Below the pieces are notes generated by a model. The model ran no database searches, was not told the origin of the DNA, and saw only the letters and a list, made by a program, of their open reading frames with translations. Shown here piece after piece: positions 15,756-23,366 of a stretch of 34,858 nucleotides of DNA (positions within the stretch are counted from its first letter, which is position 1; each line of letters opens with the position of its first letter). The stretch lies in the NCBI GenBank assembly GCA_013203245.1, contig JABMOR010000117.1, forward strand, positions 1-34,858, read 5' to 3'. The position numbers and the translations under genes are program-made. Origin of the DNA: Candidatus Nitrosopumilus sp. GTDB taxonomy: Archaea; Thermoproteota; Nitrososphaeria; Nitrososphaerales; Nitrosopumilaceae.

Positions 15756-16835
15756 ATGAAAGCCCTAGTTTATGAACAATATACAGATGATGATGATTTT
15801 TCTAAAATTTTAAAAATTAAAGAAATTCCAATACCTGAACCAAAATCTAATGAAGTTATAATTAAAGTGAAAACTGCTGCTCTAAATTATGATGATATTT
15901 GGGGGATGAGGGGTAAACCATTAGCAATTCCATTACCTCATATTTCTGGAACTGATGCTGCTGGTGAAGTAACAGCTATTGGCAGTGATGTTAAAACTAT
16001 CAAAATTGGCGACAGGGTTGTCTCACATGGAAATATGTCTTGTAGAGTTTGTAAGGCATGTACTGGTGGTCGAGAATTTGATTGTAGAAAACGAACCATC
16101 TGGGGTTTTGAAACAGGTCCACTTTGGGGAGGCTATTGTGAATTTACACATCTTCCAGAAGTTAACGTTGTAAAAATCCCAGAAGGAGTTTCATATGATC
16201 AAGCCGCTGCTGCATCGATGACTCTGTTGACATCATGGCATATGTTAGTTGGTAGAGCAAAAATTCAACCTGGACAAGTAGTCTTGATAATGGGCGGTAG
16301 TTCAGGAGTTGGAAATTATGGAATTCAAATTGCAAAACTTTTTGGATGTACTGTAATTACTACTGCTAGTCCAGACAAACTAGACAAATGTTTAGACCTT
16401 GGGGCTGACTATGCTGTAGATCATAGAAAAGAAGATTGGCATAAAGAAGTAAGATCAATTGCTAAAAAAATTCCTAAACCATTAGGTGATGTACCTGGTG
16501 TTGATGTTATCTTTGAACATATTGGTGGTTCTCATTGGAATAAAGAACTCACATTGCTAAACTATGGTGGAACTATTGTAACAACTGGCGCAACAACAGG
16601 GTATGATGCTAAGACTGATTTACGTCATATTTTCTTCAAAGGAATCAATATTTTGGGCTCTACTCAAGGAACTAGAGCTGAATTAGAACAAGGTTTGTAT
16701 TGGATGTCACAAGGTAAAATCAAATCTATAATTGATTCTGTGTATTCTTTAGAAAAAGCTGCAGAGGCCCATACAAAAATGCTCAAAGGTAAAGGACTAT
16801 TTGGAAAAATCCTAATCAAACCAGGATCTTTATGA
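15756..16835 (+). CDS. Zinc-type medium-chain dehydrogenase/reductase, candidate acryloyl-CoA reductase
   Basis: An NAD(P)H-dependent oxidoreductase of the MDR superfamily, about 359 residues. The N-terminal catalytic domain holds AALNYDDIWGMRG, where the catalytic zinc cysteine of alcohol dehydrogenases is absent, but the structural zinc lobe is complete (C-x2-C-x2-C-x7-C in CRVCKACTGGREFDC). The Rossmann motif is GGSSGVGNYGIQIAK. This combination is typical of quinone oxidoreductases, crotonyl-CoA reductases and the acryloyl-CoA reductase of Sulfolobales. Thaumarchaea fix carbon by the 3-hydroxypropionate/4-hydroxybutyrate cycle and need an acryloyl-CoA reductase, so this is a candidate, by inference only. 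Start at 15756 fits the usual MKALVY beginning; 15747 adds three residues. The TPR gene follows one base after the stop. Confidence 0.85.
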   Translation: MKALVYEQYTDDDDFSKILKIKEIPIPEPKSNEVIIKVKTAALNYDDIWGMRGKPLAIPLPHISGTDAAGEVTAIGSDVKTIKIGDRVVSHGNMSCRVCKACTGGREFDCRKRTIWGFETGPLWGGYCEFTHLPEVNVVKIPEGVSYDQAAAASMTLLTSWHMLVGRAKIQPGQVVLIMGGSSGVGNYGIQIAKLFGCTVITTASPDKLDKCLDLGADYAVDHRKEDWHKEVRSIAKKIPKPLGDVPGVDVIFEHIGGSHWNKELTLLNYGGTIVTTGATTGYDAKTDLRHIFFKGINILGSTQGTRAELEQGLYWMSQGKIKSIIDSVYSLEKAAEAHTKMLKGKGLFGKILIKPGSL

Positions 16836-16836
16836 C

Positions 16837-17436
16837 ATGGACGATCCAAAAACAAACTCCATTTTAGATGAAGGTAATCGATTATTTTTACAAGGTAAAC
16901 TACATGATGCAATTTCATATTATGATAAAATTCTGGATGAAAATCCTAATCATGTAAGCTCTCTTAACAATAAAGGATATGCTCTCAGCAAACTAAAAGA
17001 TTTTGATGGTGCAATGAAGTGCTATGATACTGCTTTAGAGAGTTCTCCAGACGATCTTTCACTATTAGTTAACAAAATTTCCTCATTCCGAAAACAAGGA
17101 AAATTTGTTGATGCGTTATCTATCTGTAATAGTATACTGGATAATAATTCAAAATATAACATTGCACTATACCATAAAGAGCGAATATTATTTTCAATGG
17201 GGAATTTTGATGAATCCATTACATGTTGCAATCAAATTTTAGATGATTATCCTGATAATGGAGATGTTTTATTTGATAAATCATGTAGTTTTGTAATGTT
17301 GTTCAAAAATGAAGAAGCATTAGATTTACTTGAACATGCTATTTCTCAAGGAATACAATACAAAATTAAAGCTAAAAAATCAAAAATATTTGAAAAATTA
17401 TTAGATGATCCTAAATTTAAAAAATTAGTTTTATAA
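16837..17436 (+). CDS. Tetratricopeptide repeat protein
   Basis: A 199-residue soluble protein made of about five TPR units, helix pairs that bind other proteins. Repeats can be seen from residue 6 on: AISYYDKILDENPNHVSSLN, then GAMKCYDTALESSPDDLSLL, ALSICNSILDNNSKYNIALY and SITCCNQILDDYPDNGDVLF. There is no signal peptide or other domain. It starts two bases behind the MDR gene and is probably cotranscribed, but no shared function is evident. Its stop directly abuts the dph2 stop on the other strand. Confidence 0.88.
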   Translation: MDDPKTNSILDEGNRLFLQGKLHDAISYYDKILDENPNHVSSLNNKGYALSKLKDFDGAMKCYDTALESSPDDLSLLVNKISSFRKQGKFVDALSICNSILDNNSKYNIALYHKERILFSMGNFDESITCCNQILDDYPDNGDVLFDKSCSFVMLFKNEEALDLLEHAISQGIQYKIKAKKSKIFEKLLDDPKFKKLVL

Positions 17437-18450
17437 TTACAACCAATGTGGAATTTCTAAATATTCATCAATGCTTTCTTTTCGTAAAACTTTGAGTAGG
17501 GCATTTGCTTGCGGAGTTGATAAAACAGGCTTGTCAAACTGATTATCTGTAGAAATTCTTGGGCATGCAACTTGAATAAAAGCATCAATACCTCTAAGAT
17601 TGTTTAATCGCTCGTTTGTAATATCAGTAAGTGCAAATAACTGAACTGCTTTTCCTTCTTTTTCTAATTCTTTTTTAAATTTCAAACCAAATACTTTTGA
17701 TAGTTGTCCTTCCTTTAATCCGATGATTATTCCAAATGATTTTGCTTCTGCTGCTTTGAATATTGCTAGACTCGCTTTCTTTTTTAATGTGCGTGCAAAT
17801 TCTGTCACTTCTCTTACTTCATTAAAATAAGGATCTAAAACAAATGTTGGTAAATTTGTTGATAATGCAATTCCTGCGGCATGAAAATTACTTTGTCCTA
17901 AAAACACGTAGGCATCTACTTCTTTTTTTAATTCTGTTGCAGGATAAAATTCACAACCAAATACTTGACCATCATTTAACTGTCCTTTTCCCTTTCCAAT
18001 TTTTACTTTAATTCCATTTTTTGTTAAAATTTTTTCAACTCTATCCATTTGATGCAAATGTTGACTATCTGTAACTAGTGAAATTATTTTTCCTTTTAAG
18101 AGATCTGTACATTTTTCTGCAACACTATCGAACCCTACATCATCAAAAGCATCAATTAAAACTAAATTTTTTTCTAATGATTCTGTATTGATCGTATGTC
18201 CAATATTAAATTGAATTTCTGCTCCTAATATTTTTGAACCCGTTGTATTCAAATCACAAGTTCCCCATGTGGTATCTGCTAAAACATATACTGGTATTTC
18301 ATATTTTGTTGAAATTTTAATTGCCATATCTTGAACTTGAGGCAACATGCCATCTGGACCATTTAATGAAACTGATGCTGGTTTCTTTTCATCTATTTCT
18401 TTGAAAATTCTTGCTTCATCTATTATAATCAATTCAGCTTGGAATGACAC
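17437..18450 (-). CDS. dph2: Diphthamide synthase, Dph2/Dph1-type radical enzyme
   Basis: Makes the first carbon-carbon bond of diphthamide by moving the aminocarboxypropyl group of S-adenosylmethionine to a histidine of elongation factor 2. The 337 residues carry the three spaced cysteines that hold the unusual iron-sulfur cluster: TTWGTCDLN near residue 66, VFGCEFYPA near residue 165 and IQVACPRIS near residue 298, each the only cysteine of its domain region apart from one at about residue 112. Archaea have a single homodimeric Dph2. The gene is divergent from tiaS, another translation-modifying enzyme. Confidence 0.92.
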   Translation of the reverse strand: MSFQAELIIIDEARIFKEIDEKKPASVSLNGPDGMLPQVQDMAIKISTKYEIPVYVLADTTWGTCDLNTTGSKILGAEIQFNIGHTINTESLEKNLVLIDAFDDVGFDSVAEKCTDLLKGKIISLVTDSQHLHQMDRVEKILTKNGIKVKIGKGKGQLNDGQVFGCEFYPATELKKEVDAYVFLGQSNFHAAGIALSTNLPTFVLDPYFNEVREVTEFARTLKKKASLAIFKAAEAKSFGIIIGLKEGQLSKVFGLKFKKELEKEGKAVQLFALTDITNERLNNLRGIDAFIQVACPRISTDNQFDKPVLSTPQANALLKVLRKESIDEYLEIPHWL

Positions 18451-18514
18451 GTTATTAATTTAAATCAACTGTATCTTACAACAACTAAAAATGTCTGATT
18501 AGTTAAAGCAAGTC

Positions 18515-19843
18515 ATGGAAAAGGAAACTATACTTAATGTGGGATTTGATGATACTGATTCTCCTAAAGGAATGTGTACAACCTTTCTTGCTTACAAAAT
18601 TGTTGATTCACTCCAAAAACAAAAAATAGAATTTTTGGATTTTCCACGATTAATTCGATTTAATCCTAATATTCCTTGGAAAACAAGGGGAAATGGAGCG
18701 GTTTCTTTTAAAATAAAGACAAAAGCTCCATCTAAAATAAAAAATCAAATAAAAAATCTTGTTTCAAAGTATTCTGATATTAAAAACGGTGCAAATCCTG
18801 GACTAGTATTTTTTGAAAGTGATACAATTCCAATTCAATTTACAAAATTTAGCAAATTAGCTTTATGGCAATTAATTAATCGAAATAATGCAAAAACATT
18901 TGCTAAAAGAAATAATCTTGAAATCTATTATCAGGGAAATGGTCAAGGGTTGGTTGGTGCAATAGGTGCAATAGGTTATGATTTTGATGATCATACATTA
19001 GAACTATTGAGTTATAGAAAAAAATCAAAGTTTGGAACAGAAAGAAAAATTTCTATTAAAAGTGTTAAAGACATGCAGGAGAAAACTTTTCCTAATACGT
19101 TTAATAGTTTTGATACTAAGAAAGGCAGAATTATGATTACTCCTCATGGACCAGATCCTGTTTTCTACGGTGTTAGAGGAGAAAATGTAGATTCTTTAGT
19201 TTATGCTACTAAAATTCTAAAAACAACTGAAAAATTAGATGGTTACATGATATTCAAATCTAATCAAGGAACTGGTGATCATTTAGAAAATGAATTAAAT
19301 TTTGAAAACATGAAACCTTATGCATCTGGAAAAATTTCTGGAGTAGTATCTAACATGCCAAAAATTGTAAAAGGAGGTCACGTGTTTTTTAAAATTATTT
19401 CAAAGAATCATGAATTTTGGTGTGGTGTTTACAAACCTACTGGCATGACTACAATTGCTTCACATTTGTTAAAAGGAGATGAAATTTGTGTGGGCGGAGG
19501 GGTGAGAAAAGCATCCAAAAATTTCCCTAGAATAATTAATTTAGAATTTGTTGATGTCATTTCACTTGTAAAAAATACCACACTATCAAATCCTGAATGC
19601 AAAAAATGTAATAAAAAAATGAAATCTAAGGGTCTGAATCAAGGATTTCAGTGCATTCGTTGTGGAAAAAAATCTTCTAAAAAAATATCTACTGAAATTT
19701 CAAGAGAGATCAAAAAACAACTCTATCTTCCAATAATTTCTGCTCATAGACACCTAACTAGGCCATTACAGAGAATTGGAACAGTTAACAAATCATCAAA
19801 ATTTGATAAATCCATTTCATGGTTTTGTGTTTATGGAAAATAA
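18515..19843 (+). CDS. tiaS: tRNA(Ile2) 2-agmatinylcytidine synthetase
   Basis: Attaches agmatine to C34 of tRNA-Ile(CAU) so that it reads AUA codons; essential and archaeal. The 442-residue protein begins with VGFDDTDSPKGMCTT, then PWKTRGNGAV, YQGNGQGLVGAIGAIGYDF and the TCKD-like kinase part with PHGPDPVFYGVRGEN. An OB-fold (SGKISGVVSNMPKIVKGGHV) and a zinc ribbon (CKKCNKKM ... CIRCGKKS) for tRNA binding follow. All domains of the family are present. A CAU tRNA lies two bases downstream on the other strand, but it is the initiator tRNA, not its substrate. Confidence 0.95.
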   Translation: MEKETILNVGFDDTDSPKGMCTTFLAYKIVDSLQKQKIEFLDFPRLIRFNPNIPWKTRGNGAVSFKIKTKAPSKIKNQIKNLVSKYSDIKNGANPGLVFFESDTIPIQFTKFSKLALWQLINRNNAKTFAKRNNLEIYYQGNGQGLVGAIGAIGYDFDDHTLELLSYRKKSKFGTERKISIKSVKDMQEKTFPNTFNSFDTKKGRIMITPHGPDPVFYGVRGENVDSLVYATKILKTTEKLDGYMIFKSNQGTGDHLENELNFENMKPYASGKISGVVSNMPKIVKGGHVFFKIISKNHEFWCGVYKPTGMTTIASHLLKGDEICVGGGVRKASKNFPRIINLEFVDVISLVKNTTLSNPECKKCNKKMKSKGLNQGFQCIRCGKKSSKKISTEISREIKKQLYLPIISAHRHLTRPLQRIGTVNKSSKFDKSISWFCVYGK

Positions 19844-19844
19844 G

Positions 19845-19919
19845 TAGCGGGGAGTAGATTTGAACTACTGAACTGCGGGTTATGAGCCCGCCGGGATGAC
19901 CTGGCTTCCCCACCCCGCT
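19845..19919 (-). tRNA. Initiator tRNA-Met (CAT)
   Basis: Read on the minus strand, the 75 bases fold fully: acceptor AGCGGGG with CCCCGCT and discriminator A; D arm GGGA/TCCC with the GG pair in its loop; anticodon stem GCGGG/CCCGC around the loop CTCATAA; variable loop of five; T arm AGTAG/CTACT with loop TTCAAAT. The A1-U72 pair and three G-C pairs at the base of the anticodon stem are the hallmarks of archaeal initiator tRNA and exclude both elongator Met and Ile2(CAU). There is no intron, and CCA is not encoded. Confidence 0.95.
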
Positions 19920-19940
19920 GAAAATAAATGAAGTTGAGCC

Positions 19941-19948
19941 GTATATAC
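19941..19948. promoter_or_regulatory. Palindromic TATA element between initiator tRNA and the sugar dehydrogenase gene
   Basis: GTATATAC is a perfect eight-base palindrome. Its centre is 25 bases before the tRNA 5' end at 19919, so tRNA transcription would start at or very near the mature end. In the other direction it predicts an RNA start near 19970. It could serve both genes; another weak box, TTTATCA at 19951-19957, could serve the dehydrogenase alone. Confidence 0.5.
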
Positions 19949-19962
19949 GCTTTATCAAATTC

Positions 19963-21093
19963 TTGAAAGTAATTAATAGGATTTCAAGCCCTCATCTTTT
20001 CGTGGATAAAAAAATACAAATTGTTGTAATTGCTGTTGCTGTTGTATTTTCTGTGTTGGTTTTAACGTCTCCAACTGATCCAATTCCATTACCTGTTCCA
20101 AATTCAAATTCTGAAAATGATTTTGTAACTATTTTAGCTGAAAATCTCGATAAACCTCGTGCCATCGCTGTTTCAAATGATAGAGTTTTTGTTACTGAAA
20201 AAGATGGAACAATCAAAGTAATTCAAAACAACACTTTGTTAGAATCACCATTGGCAACATTGCGTAGTGCAGATGTCTTTGATGGTGGATTGTTAGGTAT
20301 TACATTACATCCAAATTTTTCTTCCAATCACTACATGTATGTATTTTTGACATATGATGAGGATGGAAATTTGTGGAATAAGATTTTAAGAATTACTGAA
20401 TCAGAAAATAAACTACAAAATGCAGAAGTTATTTTAGATAAAATTCCTGGTTCTTCATTTACAAATGGTGGTTTTATTAAATTTGGACCTGATGAAAAAT
20501 TGTATATCGGTACAGGTACCGTCTCTGATGCATCTCATCTGCCACAAGATCTTAATTCTTTGTCTGGAAAAATTTTAAGATTAAATGATGATGGTACTTT
20601 TCCTGATGATAATCCATTTCCTAATTCTCCAATCTATTCATTAGGACACAGAAATCCCCAAGGAATGACTTGGGATGATGATGGAAATATGTTTGTCGCA
20701 GAATCAGGACCCGAAAAAAATGATGAAATCAATCTAATTTTATCAGGAAAAAATTATGGTTGGCCTGAACAACAGTGCTCTGGCAATGAGGATTTTGAAG
20801 ATGCTATTCTTTGCTATGATCCAAGTATAGAACCTGGTGGCATCTTGTTTTATTCTGGGGATTCAATAGACTTTGAATCTTCATTCATTATGGCTTCTAT
20901 GAGGGCTGCAAATCTCTACCAATTGGATTTTGAAGAAGGATTGAGTTCACAAAAATCAATTCTTAGTGGTATAGGTCGTGTACGTGATGTAGTGCAAGGT
21001 CCTGATGGCAGTCTTTATGTAATTACTTCAAATACTGATGGAAAAGGATTTCCAGATAGTATGGATGATAAATTATTGAGGATATTGAAATAA
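19963..21093 (+). CDS. Membrane-anchored PQQ-type sugar dehydrogenase (glucose/sorbosone dehydrogenase family)
   Basis: A six-bladed beta-propeller oxidoreductase of the soluble aldose dehydrogenase family, likely anchored outside the membrane by an N-terminal hydrophobic segment (KIQIVVIAVAVVFSVLVL, residues 17-34). Family blocks are ENLDKPRAIAV, GGLLGITLHPNF, FGPDEKLYIGTG, LGHRNPQGMTWD and VAESGPEKNDEIN followed by GKNYGWP. PQQ use is known for some members but is not proven by sequence, and no PQQ synthesis gene is in the window. The start is uncertain: TTG at 19963, or GTG at 20002, which would begin directly before the hydrophobic segment. The HMG-CoA reductase gene follows after one base. 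Confidence 0.85.
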   Translation: MKVINRISSPHLFVDKKIQIVVIAVAVVFSVLVLTSPTDPIPLPVPNSNSENDFVTILAENLDKPRAIAVSNDRVFVTEKDGTIKVIQNNTLLESPLATLRSADVFDGGLLGITLHPNFSSNHYMYVFLTYDEDGNLWNKILRITESENKLQNAEVILDKIPGSSFTNGGFIKFGPDEKLYIGTGTVSDASHLPQDLNSLSGKILRLNDDGTFPDDNPFPNSPIYSLGHRNPQGMTWDDDGNMFVAESGPEKNDEINLILSGKNYGWPEQQCSGNEDFEDAILCYDPSIEPGGILFYSGDSIDFESSFIMASMRAANLYQLDFEEGLSSQKSILSGIGRVRDVVQGPDGSLYVITSNTDGKGFPDSMDDKLLRILK

Positions 21094-21094
21094 A

Positions 21095-22351
21095 ATGCCT
21101 GACTCATCAATTCCAAAATTCTTTGAAAAATCTAGAAAAGAAAGATTGGATGTTGTTGCCAATTTTGCAAATCTATCAAATGAGGAATTGGAAATTTTAC
21201 AAAATGACAATGGGGGAATTTCTTTTGATAAAGCCGATAAAATGGTTGAAAATGCAATTGGAACTTTTTCACTTCCATTAGGAATTGCTACAAACTTTAA
21301 GATTAACGGTAAAGATTACGTTGTCCCTATGGTAATTGAAGAACCATCAGTAATAGCTGCTGCATCAAAAGGAGCCAAAGTTGCACGAATTAAAGGAGGA
21401 TTCAAAGTTTCTGCTGATGAATCTTTTAGTATTGGTCAAATACAAATGTTAAATGTAGATATTCCATCTGCTATATCACAAATAAAAAATTCTACAAATG
21501 AAATTCTCCAACTAGCAAATTCAAAAAGCAATACTTTGTCTAAAATGGGCAAAGGTGCAAAAGAAATTTCATACAAAGAAGTTAATACACCTTCTGGAAA
21601 AATGCTAATCGTTGAATTACTTATTGATGTAGGTGATGCCATGGGTGCCAATATTACAAATACAATGTGCGAAGCTGTCTCTCCCTTAATTGAAAAAATT
21701 ACTGGCGGTAGAGCATTACTAAGAATACTATCTAATTATTCCACTAGAAGAATGGTTAAAGCCAAAGCAATATTTGAAAAAGAAGCTGTAGGCGGAGAGC
21801 AGATTGTTGATGATATTATTTCTGCATTTGAGTTTGCTGATAATGATGTGTACAGGGCTGTCACTCATAACAAAGGTATCATGAATGGAACTATAGCTGT
21901 TGCAAATGCAGTAGGTCAGGATAGTAGAGCGATAGAGGCTGCAGCAAACGCATATGCTGCACAAACTGGAAAATATCGCTCTTTAAGTAAATGGAGTAAG
22001 GACGATGAGGGAAATCTAGTTGGAACTCTAGAAATGCCGCTTTCTGTAGGAATTGTGGGCGGAATTGCAAATGTTCATCCAGTAGCCAAAGTCTGTACAA
22101 AAATTCTGGGAGCAACATCTGCACAAGAACTTGCATGTGTAATGACTGCCACAGGCTTGGCTCAAAATTATAGTGCAATTCGTGCTCTTACAACTGAAGG
22201 AATTCAAAAAGGACACATGCGTCTTCATGCAAGAAATTTAGCATCTGCTGCAGGTGCTAGACCTGATCAAATCGATGAAATTGTTCAAAAAATGATTGTA
22301 GAAAAGAAAATTTCACTTGATAGAGCTAAAGAATTACTTGAGCAAATTTAA
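21095..22351 (+). CDS. hmgA: 3-hydroxy-3-methylglutaryl-CoA reductase, class II
   Basis: Reduces HMG-CoA to mevalonate, the committed step of archaeal lipid synthesis. The 418 residues match the class II (bacterial-type) enzyme, best known from Pseudomonas mevalonii: VIEEPSVIAAAS with the catalytic Glu, DAMGANITNTMCEAVSP, HNKGIMNGTIAVANA with the Lys, GQDSRAIEAAANAYA with the Asp, GTLEMPLSVGIVGG and MRLHARNLAS with the His. There is no N-terminal membrane part. Class I enzymes, common in other archaea, have different spacing and motifs. It starts one base after the sugar dehydrogenase stop and probably shares its transcript. Confidence 0.94.
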   Translation: MPDSSIPKFFEKSRKERLDVVANFANLSNEELEILQNDNGGISFDKADKMVENAIGTFSLPLGIATNFKINGKDYVVPMVIEEPSVIAAASKGAKVARIKGGFKVSADESFSIGQIQMLNVDIPSAISQIKNSTNEILQLANSKSNTLSKMGKGAKEISYKEVNTPSGKMLIVELLIDVGDAMGANITNTMCEAVSPLIEKITGGRALLRILSNYSTRRMVKAKAIFEKEAVGGEQIVDDIISAFEFADNDVYRAVTHNKGIMNGTIAVANAVGQDSRAIEAAANAYAAQTGKYRSLSKWSKDDEGNLVGTLEMPLSVGIVGGIANVHPVAKVCTKILGATSAQELACVMTATGLAQNYSAIRALTTEGIQKGHMRLHARNLASAAGARPDQIDEIVQKMIVEKKISLDRAKELLEQI

Positions 22352-22360
22352 ACATGAGAT

Positions 22361-22366
22361 TATATA
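22361..22366 (+). promoter_or_regulatory. TATA box of the histidine operon
   Basis: TATATA is centred 25-26 bases before the ATG at 22389. This predicts a leaderless hisG message and excludes the longer in-frame reading from 22317. Confidence 0.65.
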
Positions 22367-22388
22367 CCTAAAAAGTGAAAAATTAAAA

Positions 22389-23366
22389 ATGTCTGAAGTA
22401 AAATTTGCTATTCCAAAAGGAAGTTTAGAAGAAGCTACTTTCAAACTATTAGAAAGATCATTTACTAAAGTAAATCGAAAAAACAGAACATATCGAGTAT
22501 ATCTAGATGATCCAAGCATTGTTGTCAAAATGCTTCGTCCTCAAGAAATTCCAACCCTAGTTGCAGAAGGACTGTATGATGTAGGAATTACTGGAAAGGA
22601 TTGGGTCCAGGAAACAAATTCTGATGTTGAACCTATCTTGGATTTAGAATATGGAAAAATTAGATTAGTAATTGCATTTCCTGACAAATATCACTACAAA
22701 AATCTTGATGAAATGATTGCAGATTATGCTAAAAAGAAGAAAACACTTAGAATTTCATCTGAATATCTTACAACAGCATCAAAATTTCTAAAACAATCAA
22801 AATCTTATAAAAAATATTATGGTTCTAAAGATCCACTAATTGTTACTCCCTGGGTTAGACTGGGAAATAACAAAAGTGTTCAAATTCATTTATCATTTGG
22901 TGCTACAGAAGCAAAGCCACCTGAGGATGTAGATGCAATTATGGATGTAACAGAAACTGGTACAACTTTAAAACAAAACAAACTCAAAATTGTAGATGAA
23001 GTTCTTACCTCAACTGCACATTTGATTGTGAATAAAAAATCATTAAAAGATCCTAAAAAACGTGAAAAAATATTTGACATTATAACTTTGATGAGAGGTG
23101 CAGTTCAAGGCAAGAAATTCTTACACATTTATCTAAATGTTGAAGAAAAAAATCTAAAAAAACTTTTGACACAGATGCCATCACTCAAAAAACCCACAAT
23201 CAGTCCACTAAGTGAGGAAGGATGGTTTGGTGTGAATACCGTAATTCAAAAAGAAGAATTCCACAAACTCATTCCTAAATTAAGGAAGATTGCTCAAGGC
23301 CTTGTAGTTCATGAACCTAAACAAATACTTGAACTTGAGGAGATAAAACGTGACGAAGAAAATTGA
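22389..23366 (+). CDS. hisG: ATP phosphoribosyltransferase, long form
   Basis: Catalyses the first step of histidine synthesis, from ATP and PRPP. The start is the ATG at 22389 (MSEVKFAIPKGSLEEATF), placed by the TATA box. The protein has 325 residues, a long-form HisG: the catalytic part contains GLYDVGITGKDWV and the PRPP-binding DAIMDVTETGTTL, and the C-terminal ACT-like regulatory domain (from MRGAVQGKKFLHIYLNVEEK on) binds histidine for feedback. The long form does not need HisZ, and none is present. It is slightly longer than usual because of a lysine-rich insert after residue 115. First gene of the operon. Confidence 0.95.
   Translation: MSEVKFAIPKGSLEEATFKLLERSFTKVNRKNRTYRVYLDDPSIVVKMLRPQEIPTLVAEGLYDVGITGKDWVQETNSDVEPILDLEYGKIRLVIAFPDKYHYKNLDEMIADYAKKKKTLRISSEYLTTASKFLKQSKSYKKYYGSKDPLIVTPWVRLGNNKSVQIHLSFGATEAKPPEDVDAIMDVTETGTTLKQNKLKIVDEVLTSTAHLIVNKKSLKDPKKREKIFDIITLMRGAVQGKKFLHIYLNVEEKNLKKLLTQMPSLKKPTISPLSEEGWFGVNTVIQKEEFHKLIPKLRKIAQGLVVHEPKQILELEEIKRDEEN

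Noticed and set aside
19845-19919. The CAT tRNA next to tiaS as tRNA-Ile2, the substrate of TiaS.
   Set aside because: A1-U72, the AGCGGGG acceptor and the three G-C pairs in the anticodon stem identify the initiator tRNA. The neighbourhood is suggestive but the sequence is not Ile2.
22317-22388. N-terminal extension of HisG from 22317.
   Set aside because: It overlaps hmgA, contains the TATA box itself, and HisG proteins start at the later ATG.
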